Under the pieces are notes generated by a model that did not search any database, was not told where the DNA came from, and saw nothing but the letters and a program-made list of their open reading frames with translations. DNA of 30,054 nucleotides, from the IMG/VR virus record IMGVR_UViG_3300014492_000026, positions 1 to 30,054 of that record, one strand, 5' to 3'. This DNA comes from a virus. A program made the translations under genes and the position numbers. This document shows, piece after piece, positions 7,197 through 13,387 of this stretch (its first letter is position 1; each line of letters opens with the position of its first letter).

Positions 7197-7694
7197 GGCT
7201 GAGCAATGTAAAGCTTCCCTTCGTTTTCTTGATTTGTTAGATTGACATAACCTGCACCGTGTTTCTGTCCGTAAGCGTCCCTTATGAGGATATTGGATTT
7301 GGTAGAGATACCGAACATGATGATCACAGTTCATGGTATGTCTCAGAGGCACACCAAATCTATTAGCGAGCTCGACCAGCTTTGTTGTACTGTGTGTGGG
7401 GTCTGGAGTGATTATAACCAGATCGGCCATAGTTACTCGCAATAACTGACTGTTTCGTACACGCCGCGCGTCTTTATCATATGTCGCCCAGTCTGGAGTG
7501 TGTACAGAAGTAGCTACATTATGGCGATTAGCCCATTTATCAGCTATCGCGTCGGTACCTGCCTCTCCTCCATGTACTAAGAGTGTGATCGGTCTTTTGC
7601 CATGCGTGAGGTCTAACATAGAGAACAGCCGCGTTGAGTTGTCAAACAGCAACCCGCCGCATACCAGCACAACATATTCGTTTGACTCAACCAT
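7170..7694 (-). CDS. DUF2493/YspA-type SLOG protein with C-terminal Cys motif
   Basis: 174 aa, ATG 7694. Residues about 8-115 match the DUF2493 (cpYpsA-related SLOG) pattern: VLVCGGLLFDNSTRLFSMLD, then LLVHGGEAGTDAIADKWA, a DW motif and RNSQLLRV. SLOG domains have a Rossmann-like fold and bind nucleotide-type ligands; many act as sensors or nucleotide hydrolases. An extra C-terminal 50 residues contains CDHH and CRLCQSNKSRKRREALHC, a possible zinc site not usual in the family. Its phage role is unknown; nucleotide sensing or counter-defence is inference only. Confidence 0.85.
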   Translation of the reverse strand: MVESNEYVVLVCGGLLFDNSTRLFSMLDLTHGKRPITLLVHGGEAGTDAIADKWANRHNVATSVHTPDWATYDKDARRVRNSQLLRVTMADLVIITPDPTHSTTKLVELANRFGVPLRHTMNCDHHVRYLYQIQYPHKGRLRTETRCRLCQSNKSRKRREALHCSALHDSLIGI

Positions 7695-7788
7695 TGTGTA
7701 TTATCCTTACTTAGCATCAACTAAGAAGCCGGATGATGGATCATCGCCGCAAGTTTCACGTCGGTGTTGGGGACACTGTTGAAGTTCA

Positions 7789-8169
7789 TCAGTTGCTCTC
7801 CTCCCAAATCTCAACGCCATGGTTAAACCCTTCCTGCCAGCGGTCGGCATCCATACCGGGAGGAAACGGGTTATCGCCCATGCCATCGTTCGCGGCGGCG
7901 TTGCAGTAAGCTAAGCCTACTGCAACGCCGAGAGCATACGCGCCATCGACATCAGGGTACTTTGTCATTGCTGTCTTGAACGCATCCAATGCCGCCCTAC
8001 TGCCGTCGCTGTCATGGCAACACATTATATGGTTTTGCGCGATATTGCGCCACCGTTCGGCCGCTTCAACAAGCGTCCGAAGTCTTACGCCCTTACTGAA
8101 CCGGATCGGCCCGCAAATCACTTCACATGGCAGCGGTGTGTCCATCGGATCGTTAACACGTTTGCGCAT
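7789..8169 (-). CDS. Hypothetical protein
   Basis: 126 aa, ATG 8169, preceded by an ideal GGAGGTGAT. The protein contains ICGPIRFSKGVRL, a helix WRNIAQNHIMCCHDSDGS, and ends DADRWQEGFNHGVEIW, a pattern resembling the ribosome-modulation-type WxxGxxxG tail of small phage proteins. No function assigned. The 93-bp gap before the next gene downstream holds nothing I can identify. Confidence 0.75.
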   Translation of the reverse strand: MRKRVNDPMDTPLPCEVICGPIRFSKGVRLRTLVEAAERWRNIAQNHIMCCHDSDGSRAALDAFKTAMTKYPDVDGAYALGVAVGLAYCNAAANDGMGDNPFPPGMDADRWQEGFNHGVEIWEESN

Positions 8170-8324
8170 TTTATCACCTCCTTACTATAAGCTTCAGCAT
8201 CTGTCACACTCATGAACGTCTGCACCGTCGCGCCAGGGTGGCTCTCCATCAGCAACGCGACGCGCTCCGGGCTTGGCGTGACCGGAGCACAAGCGATGTG
8301 CCAGCAGACCAGGTAGATTATCAC
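8118..8324 (-). CDS. Small hypothetical protein overlapping its neighbour
   Basis: 68 aa from GTG 8324, which overlaps the preceding stop as GTGA. It overlaps the next gene (ATG 8169) by 52 bp. The N-terminus MIIYLVCWHIACAPVTPSPE is hydrophobic, followed by an ordinary soluble-looking stretch (VQTFMSVTDAEAYSKEVI). The strong Shine-Dalgarno of the next gene lies inside its codons for KEVI. The GTGA junction is the best argument that it is real. Confidence 0.5.
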   Translation of the reverse strand: MIIYLVCWHIACAPVTPSPERVALLMESHPGATVQTFMSVTDAEAYSKEVIKCANVLTIRWTHRCHVK

Positions 8325-8608
8325 GGTACCGCGTCCCCCTCCACAGCAGCTGGAGGATCATCCTTCTGGCGTTCGACAGCAGCACCGAGCGGTCGCAGAG
8401 CGATATTGATATTCATCAGAGCGACGCCGTTGATCTCCAAAAGGTATCCCTGGTCGCGTTTATCAGGGTGGCCCGTCTTTTTCATCGAAGCATATCGGGC
8501 CATAAGGGAACGGCGCTGTTTGAGCAAGCCGTCCCGCCATGCCAACAGCGTGTTCAGGTAGTATGCCCGCGTCCGGGTGGTTTGAATCTGTGCATGATCG
8601 TGTTTCAT
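8321..8608 (-). CDS. Hypothetical protein, helical
   Basis: 95 aa, ATG 8608, overlapping the upstream stop as ATGA. It looks helical and possibly coiled-coil (YYLNTLLAWRDGLLKQRRSL), then ends acidic (DDPPAAVEGDAVP). No family. It belongs to the coupled series 9934 to 7789. Confidence 0.65.
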   Translation of the reverse strand: MKHDHAQIQTTRTRAYYLNTLLAWRDGLLKQRRSLMARYASMKKTGHPDKRDQGYLLEINGVALMNINIALRPLGAAVERQKDDPPAAVEGDAVP

Positions 8609-9249
8609 AGCAACACCCCTTCGTTGTCAGACACACCTGCTCCAATCGGCGTGTCTCCCCGTCCTTCCGCCGCTGCGTCGTCGATATCAGCGTCGTCCAT
8701 CCCGAGTTCCAGCAGACACGCTTTGGCTTCCGCCAGAGCCCTGCCGCCGTCTCCGATATTGCCCCAATACGGGTGCATCGGTTCTAAGCGAGTGCGTGAT
8801 GACTTCAGCGACCGCAGCACGTGATAGCAGCGCCTGAGTGCATTTTGGCAGTGGCGCATAGAGTCGCCGTCTGCATCGTCGGATAGCGCATCGTTCACTG
8901 CAATGAAGCGGGCATGTGACCGTTCCCTCATCTGCCTCCATTGCAAGGAGAACTGTCTGAGTTCCTCATCCGACCACGCTGATGGACGGCGCACCACGAA
9001 ATAGTTCGTCTGGGCGCGACGGCCGGGGTCGAGGCCGCGATCAAGGTGCAACTTGCCGATGTAGTGTTGCAGCTCGCGGCAGGATATCTCCAGGGAGCTG
9101 TCAACGCCCATCAACAATACATCGTCCGGTTTCTGAACCGAAAGGCTGTTGGCGATGCCGGACGCCCTGTCGAGAAGGGGCGCGGCAGCCTGGATCAGAT
9201 CAAGCAGCAGAGTCAGTTGGTCGTCTCGGGTTGGGGTTTCCTCGCTCAC
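8605..9249 (-). CDS. Hypothetical helical protein, GTG start
   Basis: 214 aa from GTG 9249. A longer in-frame ATG at 9429 would overlap the upstream gene by more than 170 bp, whereas GAGGAG lies 7 nt before the GTG, overlapping the upstream stop. The protein is all-helical in appearance: QLTLLLDLIQAAAPLLDRAS, CRELQHYIGKLHLDRGL, FSLQWRQMRERSHARFIAVN, ending in an acidic tail (DDADIDDAAAEGRGD). Function unknown. Confidence 0.65.
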   Translation of the reverse strand: MSEETPTRDDQLTLLLDLIQAAAPLLDRASGIANSLSVQKPDDVLLMGVDSSLEISCRELQHYIGKLHLDRGLDPGRRAQTNYFVVRRPSAWSDEELRQFSLQWRQMRERSHARFIAVNDALSDDADGDSMRHCQNALRRCYHVLRSLKSSRTRLEPMHPYWGNIGDGGRALAEAKACLLELGMDDADIDDAAAEGRGDTPIGAGVSDNEGVLL

Positions 9250-9253
9250 TTTC

Positions 9254-9532
9254 TTACTCCTCGTTGGGGGGTGTCGGAATATGCATAGCGCACAAGGGAG
9301 CAGCGACGGAACCGCTGATTGCCTCCATAATACTTTCATATCGCTTACCACCTCGCCAGATGCCATGCCGACTCTTGATCCGGCCATTGACGAATGCAGT
9401 GAGGTCGTGGATGCTGGTAGACGTGTCACCTTGGACCATCACTAGTGCATCCGCGAGCGAGTCAAAGTCGTATCGCCAGTTGTCGTATGCATGCGCGGCG
9501 CTTACGCGATAGACGACATGATCACTGGCCAT
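9254..9532 (-). CDS. Hypothetical protein
   Basis: 92 aa, ATG 9532, overlapping the upstream gene by 11 bp. The sequence VVYRVSAAHAYDNWRYDFDS suggests a beta-rich start. The end, PTPPNEE, provides the Shine-Dalgarno GAGGAG of the next gene. No family recognised. Confidence 0.6.
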   Translation of the reverse strand: MASDHVVYRVSAAHAYDNWRYDFDSLADALVMVQGDTSTSIHDLTAFVNGRIKSRHGIWRGGKRYESIMEAISGSVAAPLCAMHIPTPPNEE

Positions 9533-9716
9533 AGGGGATCACCGGGCCGATGTAATGCTCACGCAATTTCCGCACGATCTCAACACAGGCATTCCAGAGT
9601 TCGCGATCTGGAACGTCCAGAACAAATTGGTCCGGGCAATAGACGGGAAACCCGTGATTGGTCAGGATTTGCGCCACTATTTTCGCAGCTTCGGCATCAT
9701 CCAGCATTACCATCAT
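9522..9716 (-). CDS. Small hypothetical protein
   Basis: 64 aa, ATG 9716 overlapping the preceding stop as ATGA; a second in-frame ATG at 9707 has AGGA at 8 nt. An N-terminal acidic helix (LDDAEAAKIVAQILTNHGF) is followed by VYCPDQFVLDVPDRE and a helix (LWNACVEIVRKL). Function unknown. Confidence 0.6.
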   Translation of the reverse strand: MMVMLDDAEAAKIVAQILTNHGFPVYCPDQFVLDVPDRELWNACVEIVRKLREHYIGPVIPYGQ

Positions 9717-9934
9717 CCTATCATTCTTTTGCTAAGAAACATTGCATAATCTATTGCGGCTCTGATGTCCGGAAACATAGGACCTATTGAGTGGAAGCTG
9801 TCAACGCGAAAGCGCTTACTTTCACCTTCCATGTCTACTAAGTATTCAATAGTGACTCCAGTACGACTGGTCATTGCTACCTGAGCAAGCCAATTGATTC
9901 TTTCTTCATCTGTATAGTGATTTATGTGGGGCAT
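9713..9934 (-). CDS. Small hypothetical protein, first gene of the leftward series
   Basis: 73 aa from ATG 9934 (or 9937): GGAGG occupies 9940-9944. The frame extends to 10051, but that part lies upstream of the promoter at 9957-9986. The protein begins MPHINHYTDEERINWLAQVA and carries a beta-like middle (VTIEYLVDMEGESKRFRVDS). Four successive junctions downstream are 4-bp or short overlaps, so this promoter probably drives genes down to 7789. Confidence 0.65.
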   Translation of the reverse strand: MPHINHYTDEERINWLAQVAMTSRTGVTIEYLVDMEGESKRFRVDSFHSIGPMFPDIRAAIDYAMFLSKRMIG

Positions 9935-9956
9935 CATAACCTCCGCGATACTTACC

Positions 9957-9986
9957 ATAATAGTGTATATACCAATCGCGCGTAAA
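9957..9986 (-). promoter_or_regulatory. Candidate promoter of the 9934-7789 operon
   Basis: Read leftward: TTTACG (9986-9981), 18 nt, TATTAT (9962-9957). The spacer contains TTGGTATATACAC, so an extended -10 (TGGTATATA) is the alternative. Confidence 0.45.
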
Positions 9987-10054
9987 TCACGACCTAAGTG
10001 ATAGCACGATGCCGATACATAGTATCGCGCGCACAGAACTCTGGCATACAACTT

Positions 10055-10711
10055 CTGTAGGGATATTCCTATCCAGTGGTAGTAGTACAGTCCGCTTTGC
10101 GGGATGACGCGGATGCTTAGCTACGGCTTCGCTTCGCTTGCCTACTAAGCATCCACATCATCTTATCCACATAATTTTTTAGTAATCTTGTGAAAGGCTC
10201 GCATGGCCTGAAAGGCCATGTCCGATCAATATGTATCAAGCGAGGGCGATAGCCCGAAGCGTAGATGCATATTGATCGCATAGACTACTGGTTACGATTA
10301 TAAGGTGATATCCAGTGGATAAGCATACCTTTCCCGGACTAAGGGAAAAATACGATCTATAGGTAACTAAAACCCTATGGAGCATACTGCAATCGAGGCT
10401 TTCACCGGGCGGGGTCTCTCCTAGTCGCCCGTCGTTATTGCATATAATATGGAATACGCTACCTCGGCCTTCATCATCATGATAAGTGACAGTTCGCGCC
10501 AGAGACTATTGCAGCAATCCTGGCGCTGTCCCGGCTGTGGTTTATCACAGAGCCGGCCTGCTGATCGAGTGCTTTTTGCCCATTACGGACGCAGCTCTAC
10601 CCTATCAGCTTGTAATCTGCATAAGCACTGTGTCGGGCGGGCACGAGTGCCGGCTTTGTTTACCGGAGTTTTCCTCGTGCGAAGCGATATGGCCAACATA
10701 ATGTGCCTGCA
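10055..10711 (-). ncRNA. Candidate large structured non-coding RNA
   Basis: No minus-strand frame of useful length crosses this stretch, yet it is packed with short inverted repeats. They include 10111-10120/10145-10154 (10 bp), 10202-10209/10213-10220 (8 bp, GAA loop), 10224-10233/10268-10277 (10 bp, enclosing GGGC-GATA-GCCC), 10330-10335/10343-10348, 10388-10393/10437-10442 (enclosing 10406-10411/10426-10431), 10496-10502/10520-10526 (7 bp, extended by GACA/TGTC) and 10531-10536/10551-10556. A near-consensus promoter at 10718-10746 points into it, giving a transcript of about 650 nt. Phages carry large ornate RNAs such as GOLLD and ROOL; I cannot match this one to either. No U-run terminator was found at the left end. 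Strand is inferred from the promoter. Confidence 0.45.
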
Positions 10712-10717
10712 TCATGG

Positions 10718-10746
10718 TATATACCGGGCGGGAAATTTTTTGTCAA
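10718..10746 (-). promoter_or_regulatory. Strong leftward sigma70 promoter
   Basis: Read leftward: TTGACA (10746-10741), exactly 17 nt, TATATA (10723-10718) in the palindrome GGTATATACC. With 1955-1983 it is the best promoter match in the window. There is no downstream coding frame, so it probably makes the structured RNA. Confidence 0.65.
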
Positions 10747-10770
10747 CCCCCCAAAAAAAAACGGTTGACA
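10741..10770 (+). promoter_or_regulatory. Inverted repeat between divergent promoters, putative operator
   Basis: TGTCAACC (10741-10748) and GGTTGACA (10763-10770) form a perfect 8-bp inverted repeat with a 14-nt spacer containing nine A. Each arm contains a TTGACA -35 box facing outward, so a protein bound here would affect both promoters. Confidence 0.5.
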
Positions 10771-10796
10771 TGGCGCCAGGGCCATGCAATTATACA
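10765..10796 (+). promoter_or_regulatory. Rightward promoter of a short RNA unit (weak spacing)
   Basis: TTGACA (10765-10770) is followed by TTATAC or TATACA at 10790-10796, a spacer of 19-20 nt, longer than ideal. The spacer holds the dyad ATGGC...GCCAT (10770-10774/10781-10785). Transcription would reach the terminator at 10844-10885 and give an RNA of roughly 85 nt. Confidence 0.35.
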
Positions 10797-10843
10797 TTGG
10801 CTAGTGGCCTGAAATGTGTGCTTGCAGCCTGTTTCGGGAACCT

Positions 10844-10885
10844 GACCGTCTGCTAAGCATTACGATTAGCAGACGGTCTTTTTTT
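10844..10885 (+). terminator. Strong rho-independent terminator
   Basis: GACCGTCTGCTAA (10844-10856) pairs perfectly with TTAGCAGACGGTC (10866-10878) over 13 bp, with a 9-nt loop and seven T after it. No credible protein gene precedes it, so it probably ends a small RNA. Confidence 0.9.
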
Positions 10886-10909
10886 GTCCTGGTCAGCTTT
10901 GACCTGATC

Positions 10910-10957
10910 GACATGGCGCTAGCCATACTGCCAGTCGTACTGCCAGTCGTACTGGCA
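10910..10957 (+). repeat. Dyad plus 12-bp tandem repeats upstream of the late promoter
   Basis: GACATGGCGC at 10910-10919 repeats 10767-10776 exactly, and both copies continue into a GCCAT arm. Then ACTGCCAGTCGT occurs twice head to tail (10927-10938, 10939-10950). The second copy forms the palindrome TGCCAGT-CGT-ACTGGCA (10941-10957). The layout suggests repeated binding sites for one regulator. Confidence 0.6.
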
Positions 10958-11016
10958 TTTAATCATGAACGTATTGTGAACAACTAGAGAACAAATTGGG
11001 ATCAAGCCCACCAGGC

Positions 11017-11047
11017 TTGACGCGCGGCAACTACCACGCCATATATA
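11017..11047 (+). promoter_or_regulatory. Candidate late-operon promoter
   Basis: TTGACG (11017-11022), 17 nt, CATATA (11040-11045), with TATATA overlapping at 11042-11047 (spacer 19). It gives a leader of about 110 nt before the NusG-like gene. Confidence 0.5.
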
Positions 11048-11086
11048 CTGCCCAGATCATACGACCGTGGCAGGCGCTCCGATCTC

Positions 11087-11110
11087 GGTAGTCGCAATGC
11101 GGTAGCCGTG
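11087..11110 (+). promoter_or_regulatory. ops-like element in the leader of the NusG/RfaH-like gene
   Basis: GCGGTAGC at 11099-11106 followed by CGTG resembles the E. coli ops core GGCGGTAGCGTG with one extra C. A second GGTAG lies at 11087-11091, recalling the paired GGTAG units of JUMPstart leaders. The location, between a promoter and a NusG-family gene, is where RfaH-type recruitment would act. Function is inference. Confidence 0.4.
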
Positions 11111-11164
11111 GGAACAACTCAGTGGCTTCGTACTCCATCAGTCTTTGCTTAAAGTAACACGAAG

Positions 11165-11647
11165 ATGGCACGCCTCTGGTATGTCGTGCATACTTACGGA
11201 GGCAAGGAGTTCGACGCTAATATCAATATATTACGACAAGGATTTGACGTAGTAGTTCCTGTTGAGCTAAGGCTGATAAAGCGGCAACGTCCGCGGTACA
11301 AACCACTTTTCCAGAACTACATCTTCGTTATATTTGATGTATTGGTTGATCCATGGCAGCCGATTATGCACACTTACGGAGTTCGGCGTGTGCTTTGTTA
11401 TGCCCCCGGACGTCCACAAGCGATAGATACCAAGTTTGTAGAATCGCTGATTCAACACAGTATTCCGGTACCTGGCGCAAAGCGCTTAGTAAATATTGGA
11501 TGCACTGCGGTTGTTAAGCGAGGACACTTAGTAAATCGTGAAGGCATATGCAGCTGGCGCGACGGCGATCGTGTTAAGTTGCTGATGCATGTCATGAGTA
11601 ATGAGGTTGAAGTAGAATTTGACATTGCAGATGTGGCGCCGGTATAA
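11165..11647 (+). CDS. NusG/RfaH-like transcription antiterminator
   Basis: 160 aa, ATG 11165. Residues 5-11 (WYVVHTY) and KPLFQNYIFVIFDVL (about 46-60) are the hallmark strands of the NusG N-terminal domain, which binds RNA polymerase. YGVRRVLCYAPGRPQ follows as in NusG/RfaH. The C-terminal 45 residues (VKRGHLVNREGICSW, then VKLLMHVMSNEVEVEFDIAD) have the shape of a KOW domain. This is probably a specialised paralog that lets RNA polymerase read through terminators in the long rightward operon. It is the first gene of that operon, and its leader carries an ops-like sequence. High confidence in the family, moderate in the role. Confidence 0.9.
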   Translation: MARLWYVVHTYGGKEFDANINILRQGFDVVVPVELRLIKRQRPRYKPLFQNYIFVIFDVLVDPWQPIMHTYGVRRVLCYAPGRPQAIDTKFVESLIQHSIPVPGAKRLVNIGCTAVVKRGHLVNREGICSWRDGDRVKLLMHVMSNEVEVEFDIADVAPV

Positions 11648-11683
11648 TACCTCTTGCTGATGCAAAGCGAAAGGTAATATCCC

Positions 11684-11944
11684 ATGACTACCACAGTTCA
11701 CATTTCCATTCCGCATGTGGCGGACGACCGTCGCATCATCGTAGTGGTGCGCCGCAGCACTAGCATATTGTCCGAAGGGACATCGTATGGTGAGGTCGTG
11801 CTCAACACCGACCTTAAATCGTACACTAACCACAGTTACTATGTTTGGGAAGGCTCTGAAATCGTGGTTAGGGAAGTCGCTAGAATGGAGGCCAAAGAAC
11901 CGGATAATCCTGCGAATACGAACGCTGCTGGTTCAGAAGCATGA
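11684..11944 (+). CDS. Small hypothetical protein
   Basis: 86 aa, ATG 11684 with AAAGG upstream. A beta-rich body (VHISIPHVADDRRIIVVVRR, HSYYVWEGSEIVVREV) and a polar, disordered-looking tail (DNPANTNAAGSEA). No family recognised. Confidence 0.7.
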   Translation: MTTTVHISIPHVADDRRIIVVVRRSTSILSEGTSYGEVVLNTDLKSYTNHSYYVWEGSEIVVREVARMEAKEPDNPANTNAAGSEA

Positions 11945-11960
11945 TGATGGTATTTGTCCT

Positions 11961-12164
11961 ATGAGCAACGCAAAGGTTGGGAATACTATCAACGCCTACA
12001 TGGCGGCTCCACTGTTCAACGAGAACGAGCGGGCGTTCAATGTGGCATTGGCAAATGGGATCGCGCAACATGCAGACGTGTTCCTGCCGCAACGCGACGG
12101 GTCACTGCTAGTCAACATACTGAGAGAGGGTGTTGCGCTAGAGGTGGTAGAGGTCACTCAATGA
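11961..12164 (+). CDS. Nucleoside 2-deoxyribosyltransferase-like, N-terminal half only
   Basis: 67 aa, ATG 11961. The sequence NAYMAAPLFNENERAFNVAL followed by HADVFLPQRDG matches the first half of nucleoside 2-deoxyribosyltransferases (normally about 140-160 aa), which exchange bases between deoxynucleosides. The second half, which carries the catalytic Glu and most substrate contacts, is absent. The frame closes at TGA 12164 in an ATGA overlap with the next gene. It is either a degraded gene or a minimal domain with another use; catalytic activity is unlikely. The Shine-Dalgarno is weak. Confidence 0.75.
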   Translation: MSNAKVGNTINAYMAAPLFNENERAFNVALANGIAQHADVFLPQRDGSLLVNILREGVALEVVEVTQ

Positions 12165-12514
12165 TCGGCTTTCTAAAGTTAGCATTATTCGGATCACAGC
12201 ACGCACATAAACAGCGGGTGGTGCCTAAGCCGTCTGTTGATTTACCAGAATCAACAGCCGTCACCGACGCTGAGCGGATGGACTACGCTTTGCTTATTAT
12301 TAAAAGGTGTTTACCTAGTCTTGTGGAAGCAGCCGGCGCTATGCGCGCAACATCAGGTATTCCACAAAAAGCGGTCACTGGCTTTATTAGTACAGCGATG
12401 GACTATCTGTCAGATGCTGCGGATATCCTGGAAATGACACTACAAAAACAAAGGTATGGAGAAGACAACAATGTCGATCAATCGCCCTTCTACAAAGGTT
12501 GGGAAGATCACTGA
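12161..12514 (+). CDS. Hypothetical phage protein
   Basis: 117 aa, ATG 12161, overlapping the preceding stop as ATGA. A hydrophobic start (MIGFLKLALFGSQH) is followed by a helical body: ERMDYALLIIKRCLPSLVEA, GFISTAMDYLSDAADILEM. The C-terminal 20 residues overlap the start region of the next gene. Function unknown. Confidence 0.7.
   Translation: MIGFLKLALFGSQHAHKQRVVPKPSVDLPESTAVTDAERMDYALLIIKRCLPSLVEAAGAMRATSGIPQKAVTGFISTAMDYLSDAADILEMTLQKQRYGEDNNVDQSPFYKGWEDH
12437..12478 (+). repeat. 42-bp direct repeat, copy 1 (second copy 12683-12724)
   Basis: The 42 bp from acactacaaaaacaaagg to gtcgat recur without mismatch 246 bp later. Each copy contains a GGAG Shine-Dalgarno, an ATG and the codons for MS, so a whole translation-initiation region has been duplicated. 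Confidence 0.95.
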
Positions 12515-12674
12515 GGTGGTCGAATACGGATGCTATGTGCAGGAAGCGGATGGGACTGCCGTGCTTCGTGAGTTTCTGCCCGGCATGACGGCCAGATACA
12601 CACCAATCGTTGGTGATTATTGGGTGGTGTATCCTGATGGTTATCAGTCTATCATCATTGGCTGCTGTGTTTGA
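12471..12674 (+). CDS. Small phage protein, paralog of the one at 20777
   Basis: 67 aa from ATG 12471, GGAG 9 nt upstream within the 42-bp repeat; ATG 12456 in frame has no Shine-Dalgarno. The core VGKITEVVEYGCYV...VGDYWVVYPDGYQSI matches the 97-aa protein at 20777 (GKVTEVVDSGAYV...VGDYWVID). So this phage carries two members of one small family, beta-rich by appearance. Function unknown; the motif VGDYWV occurs in other phage early or packaging regions. Confidence 0.75.
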   Translation: MSINRPSTKVGKITEVVEYGCYVQEADGTAVLREFLPGMTARYTPIVGDYWVVYPDGYQSIIIGCCV

Positions 12675-12682
12675 GTCTGGTT

Positions 12683-12724
12683 ACACTACAAAAACAAAGG
12701 TATGGAGAAGACAACAATGTCGAT
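12683..12724 (+). repeat. 42-bp direct repeat, copy 2
   Basis: Identical to 12437-12478. It supplies the Shine-Dalgarno and start codon for the 38-aa frame at 12717. Confidence 0.95.
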
Positions 12725-12833
12725 TTGGGAAGGCTATCCTCCTAAGCTTATAGTTCTCGCGCAGGGTATGCGACTTGAAGCGTTGTCAGATGCAGAGCTG
12801 CAGTTGGCCGGCCTGATGCGGATGCCCGTGTGA
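12717..12833 (+). CDS. 38-aa protein using the duplicated start region
   Basis: ATG 12717 to TGA 12833, starting MSIWEGYPPKLIVLAQGMRL and continuing as a helix (EALSDAELQLAGLM). Its start signal is the second copy of the 42-bp repeat. Its stop overlaps the terminase small subunit start (TGATG), which suggests it really is translated and couples to terS. Confidence 0.6.
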   Translation: MSIWEGYPPKLIVLAQGMRLEALSDAELQLAGLMRMPV

Positions 12834-13387
12834 TGGAGCGAAAAGTTTTGCCTGTTGCTGCAAAGCCTAAGCACGCGGGAGGCCTTAATGGACGACCATC
12901 TAAGTATCATCCCGGCATTGACAACACTGTGTATAATCTGCGGTTGCTAGGTGCAAGTGATTTTCGTATCGCCGCAGCTATAAAAGTGAGTGTGGACAAC
13001 TTTACAGCATGGTTGGACAGGTACGAGAGCCTACGTGAGGCTTATGACAATGGGGGGGCTAAGGCTGATGCATTTGTTGCGCGGCAGATGTATCATCGGG
13101 CTGTAGGATACTCTCACACAGCTGAAAAGCTTTGGTACAATCCGAAGACCGATACAGTCAAGCGCGCAACTTATACGGAACACTACGCTCCTGATGTGAA
13201 TGCGGGCTTTAGGTGGTTGGAGTTCAGGCAGCCTGAGATGTGGAAGCCTACTGTGGGATCAGGTGGGTTTGATCCTGCTAGTATCAATGGGCAGCTTCCT
13301 CCTGTAATAGTCATTGAGCCGGTATGGAGCCGGGAACAGGCTATAGCCAACAGAACTATTGAAGGGCATGCGGAGCCTACACCATGA
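12833..13387 (+). CDS. Terminase small subunit
   Basis: 184 aa from ATG 12833 (TGATG overlap with the upstream stop). The pattern GGLNGRPSKYHPG, then an HTH-like YNLRLLGASDFRIAAAIKVS, WLDRYESLREAYDNGG, KADAFVARQMYHRAVGYS and WLEFRQPEMWK is that of terminase small subunits (Terminase_2/DNA-packaging type). These recognise the pac or cos site and hand DNA to the large subunit. Unusually, the large subunit gene is 5 kb downstream rather than adjacent. Confidence 0.85.
   Translation: MERKVLPVAAKPKHAGGLNGRPSKYHPGIDNTVYNLRLLGASDFRIAAAIKVSVDNFTAWLDRYESLREAYDNGGAKADAFVARQMYHRAVGYSHTAEKLWYNPKTDTVKRATYTEHYAPDVNAGFRWLEFRQPEMWKPTVGSGGFDPASINGQLPPVIVIEPVWSREQAIANRTIEGHAEPTP

Noticed and set aside
8982-9512. 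176-codon plus-strand frame
   Set aside because: It is antisense to two well-supported, overlapping minus-strand genes and has no ribosome site.
10449-10856. 135-codon plus-strand frame in the intergenic region
   Set aside because: It crosses several hairpins, both divergent promoters and part of the terminator stem. It has no Shine-Dalgarno, and its composition is unlike the neighbouring genes.
10927-10957. CRISPR-like repeats
   Set aside because: Only two 12-bp units head to tail without spacers.
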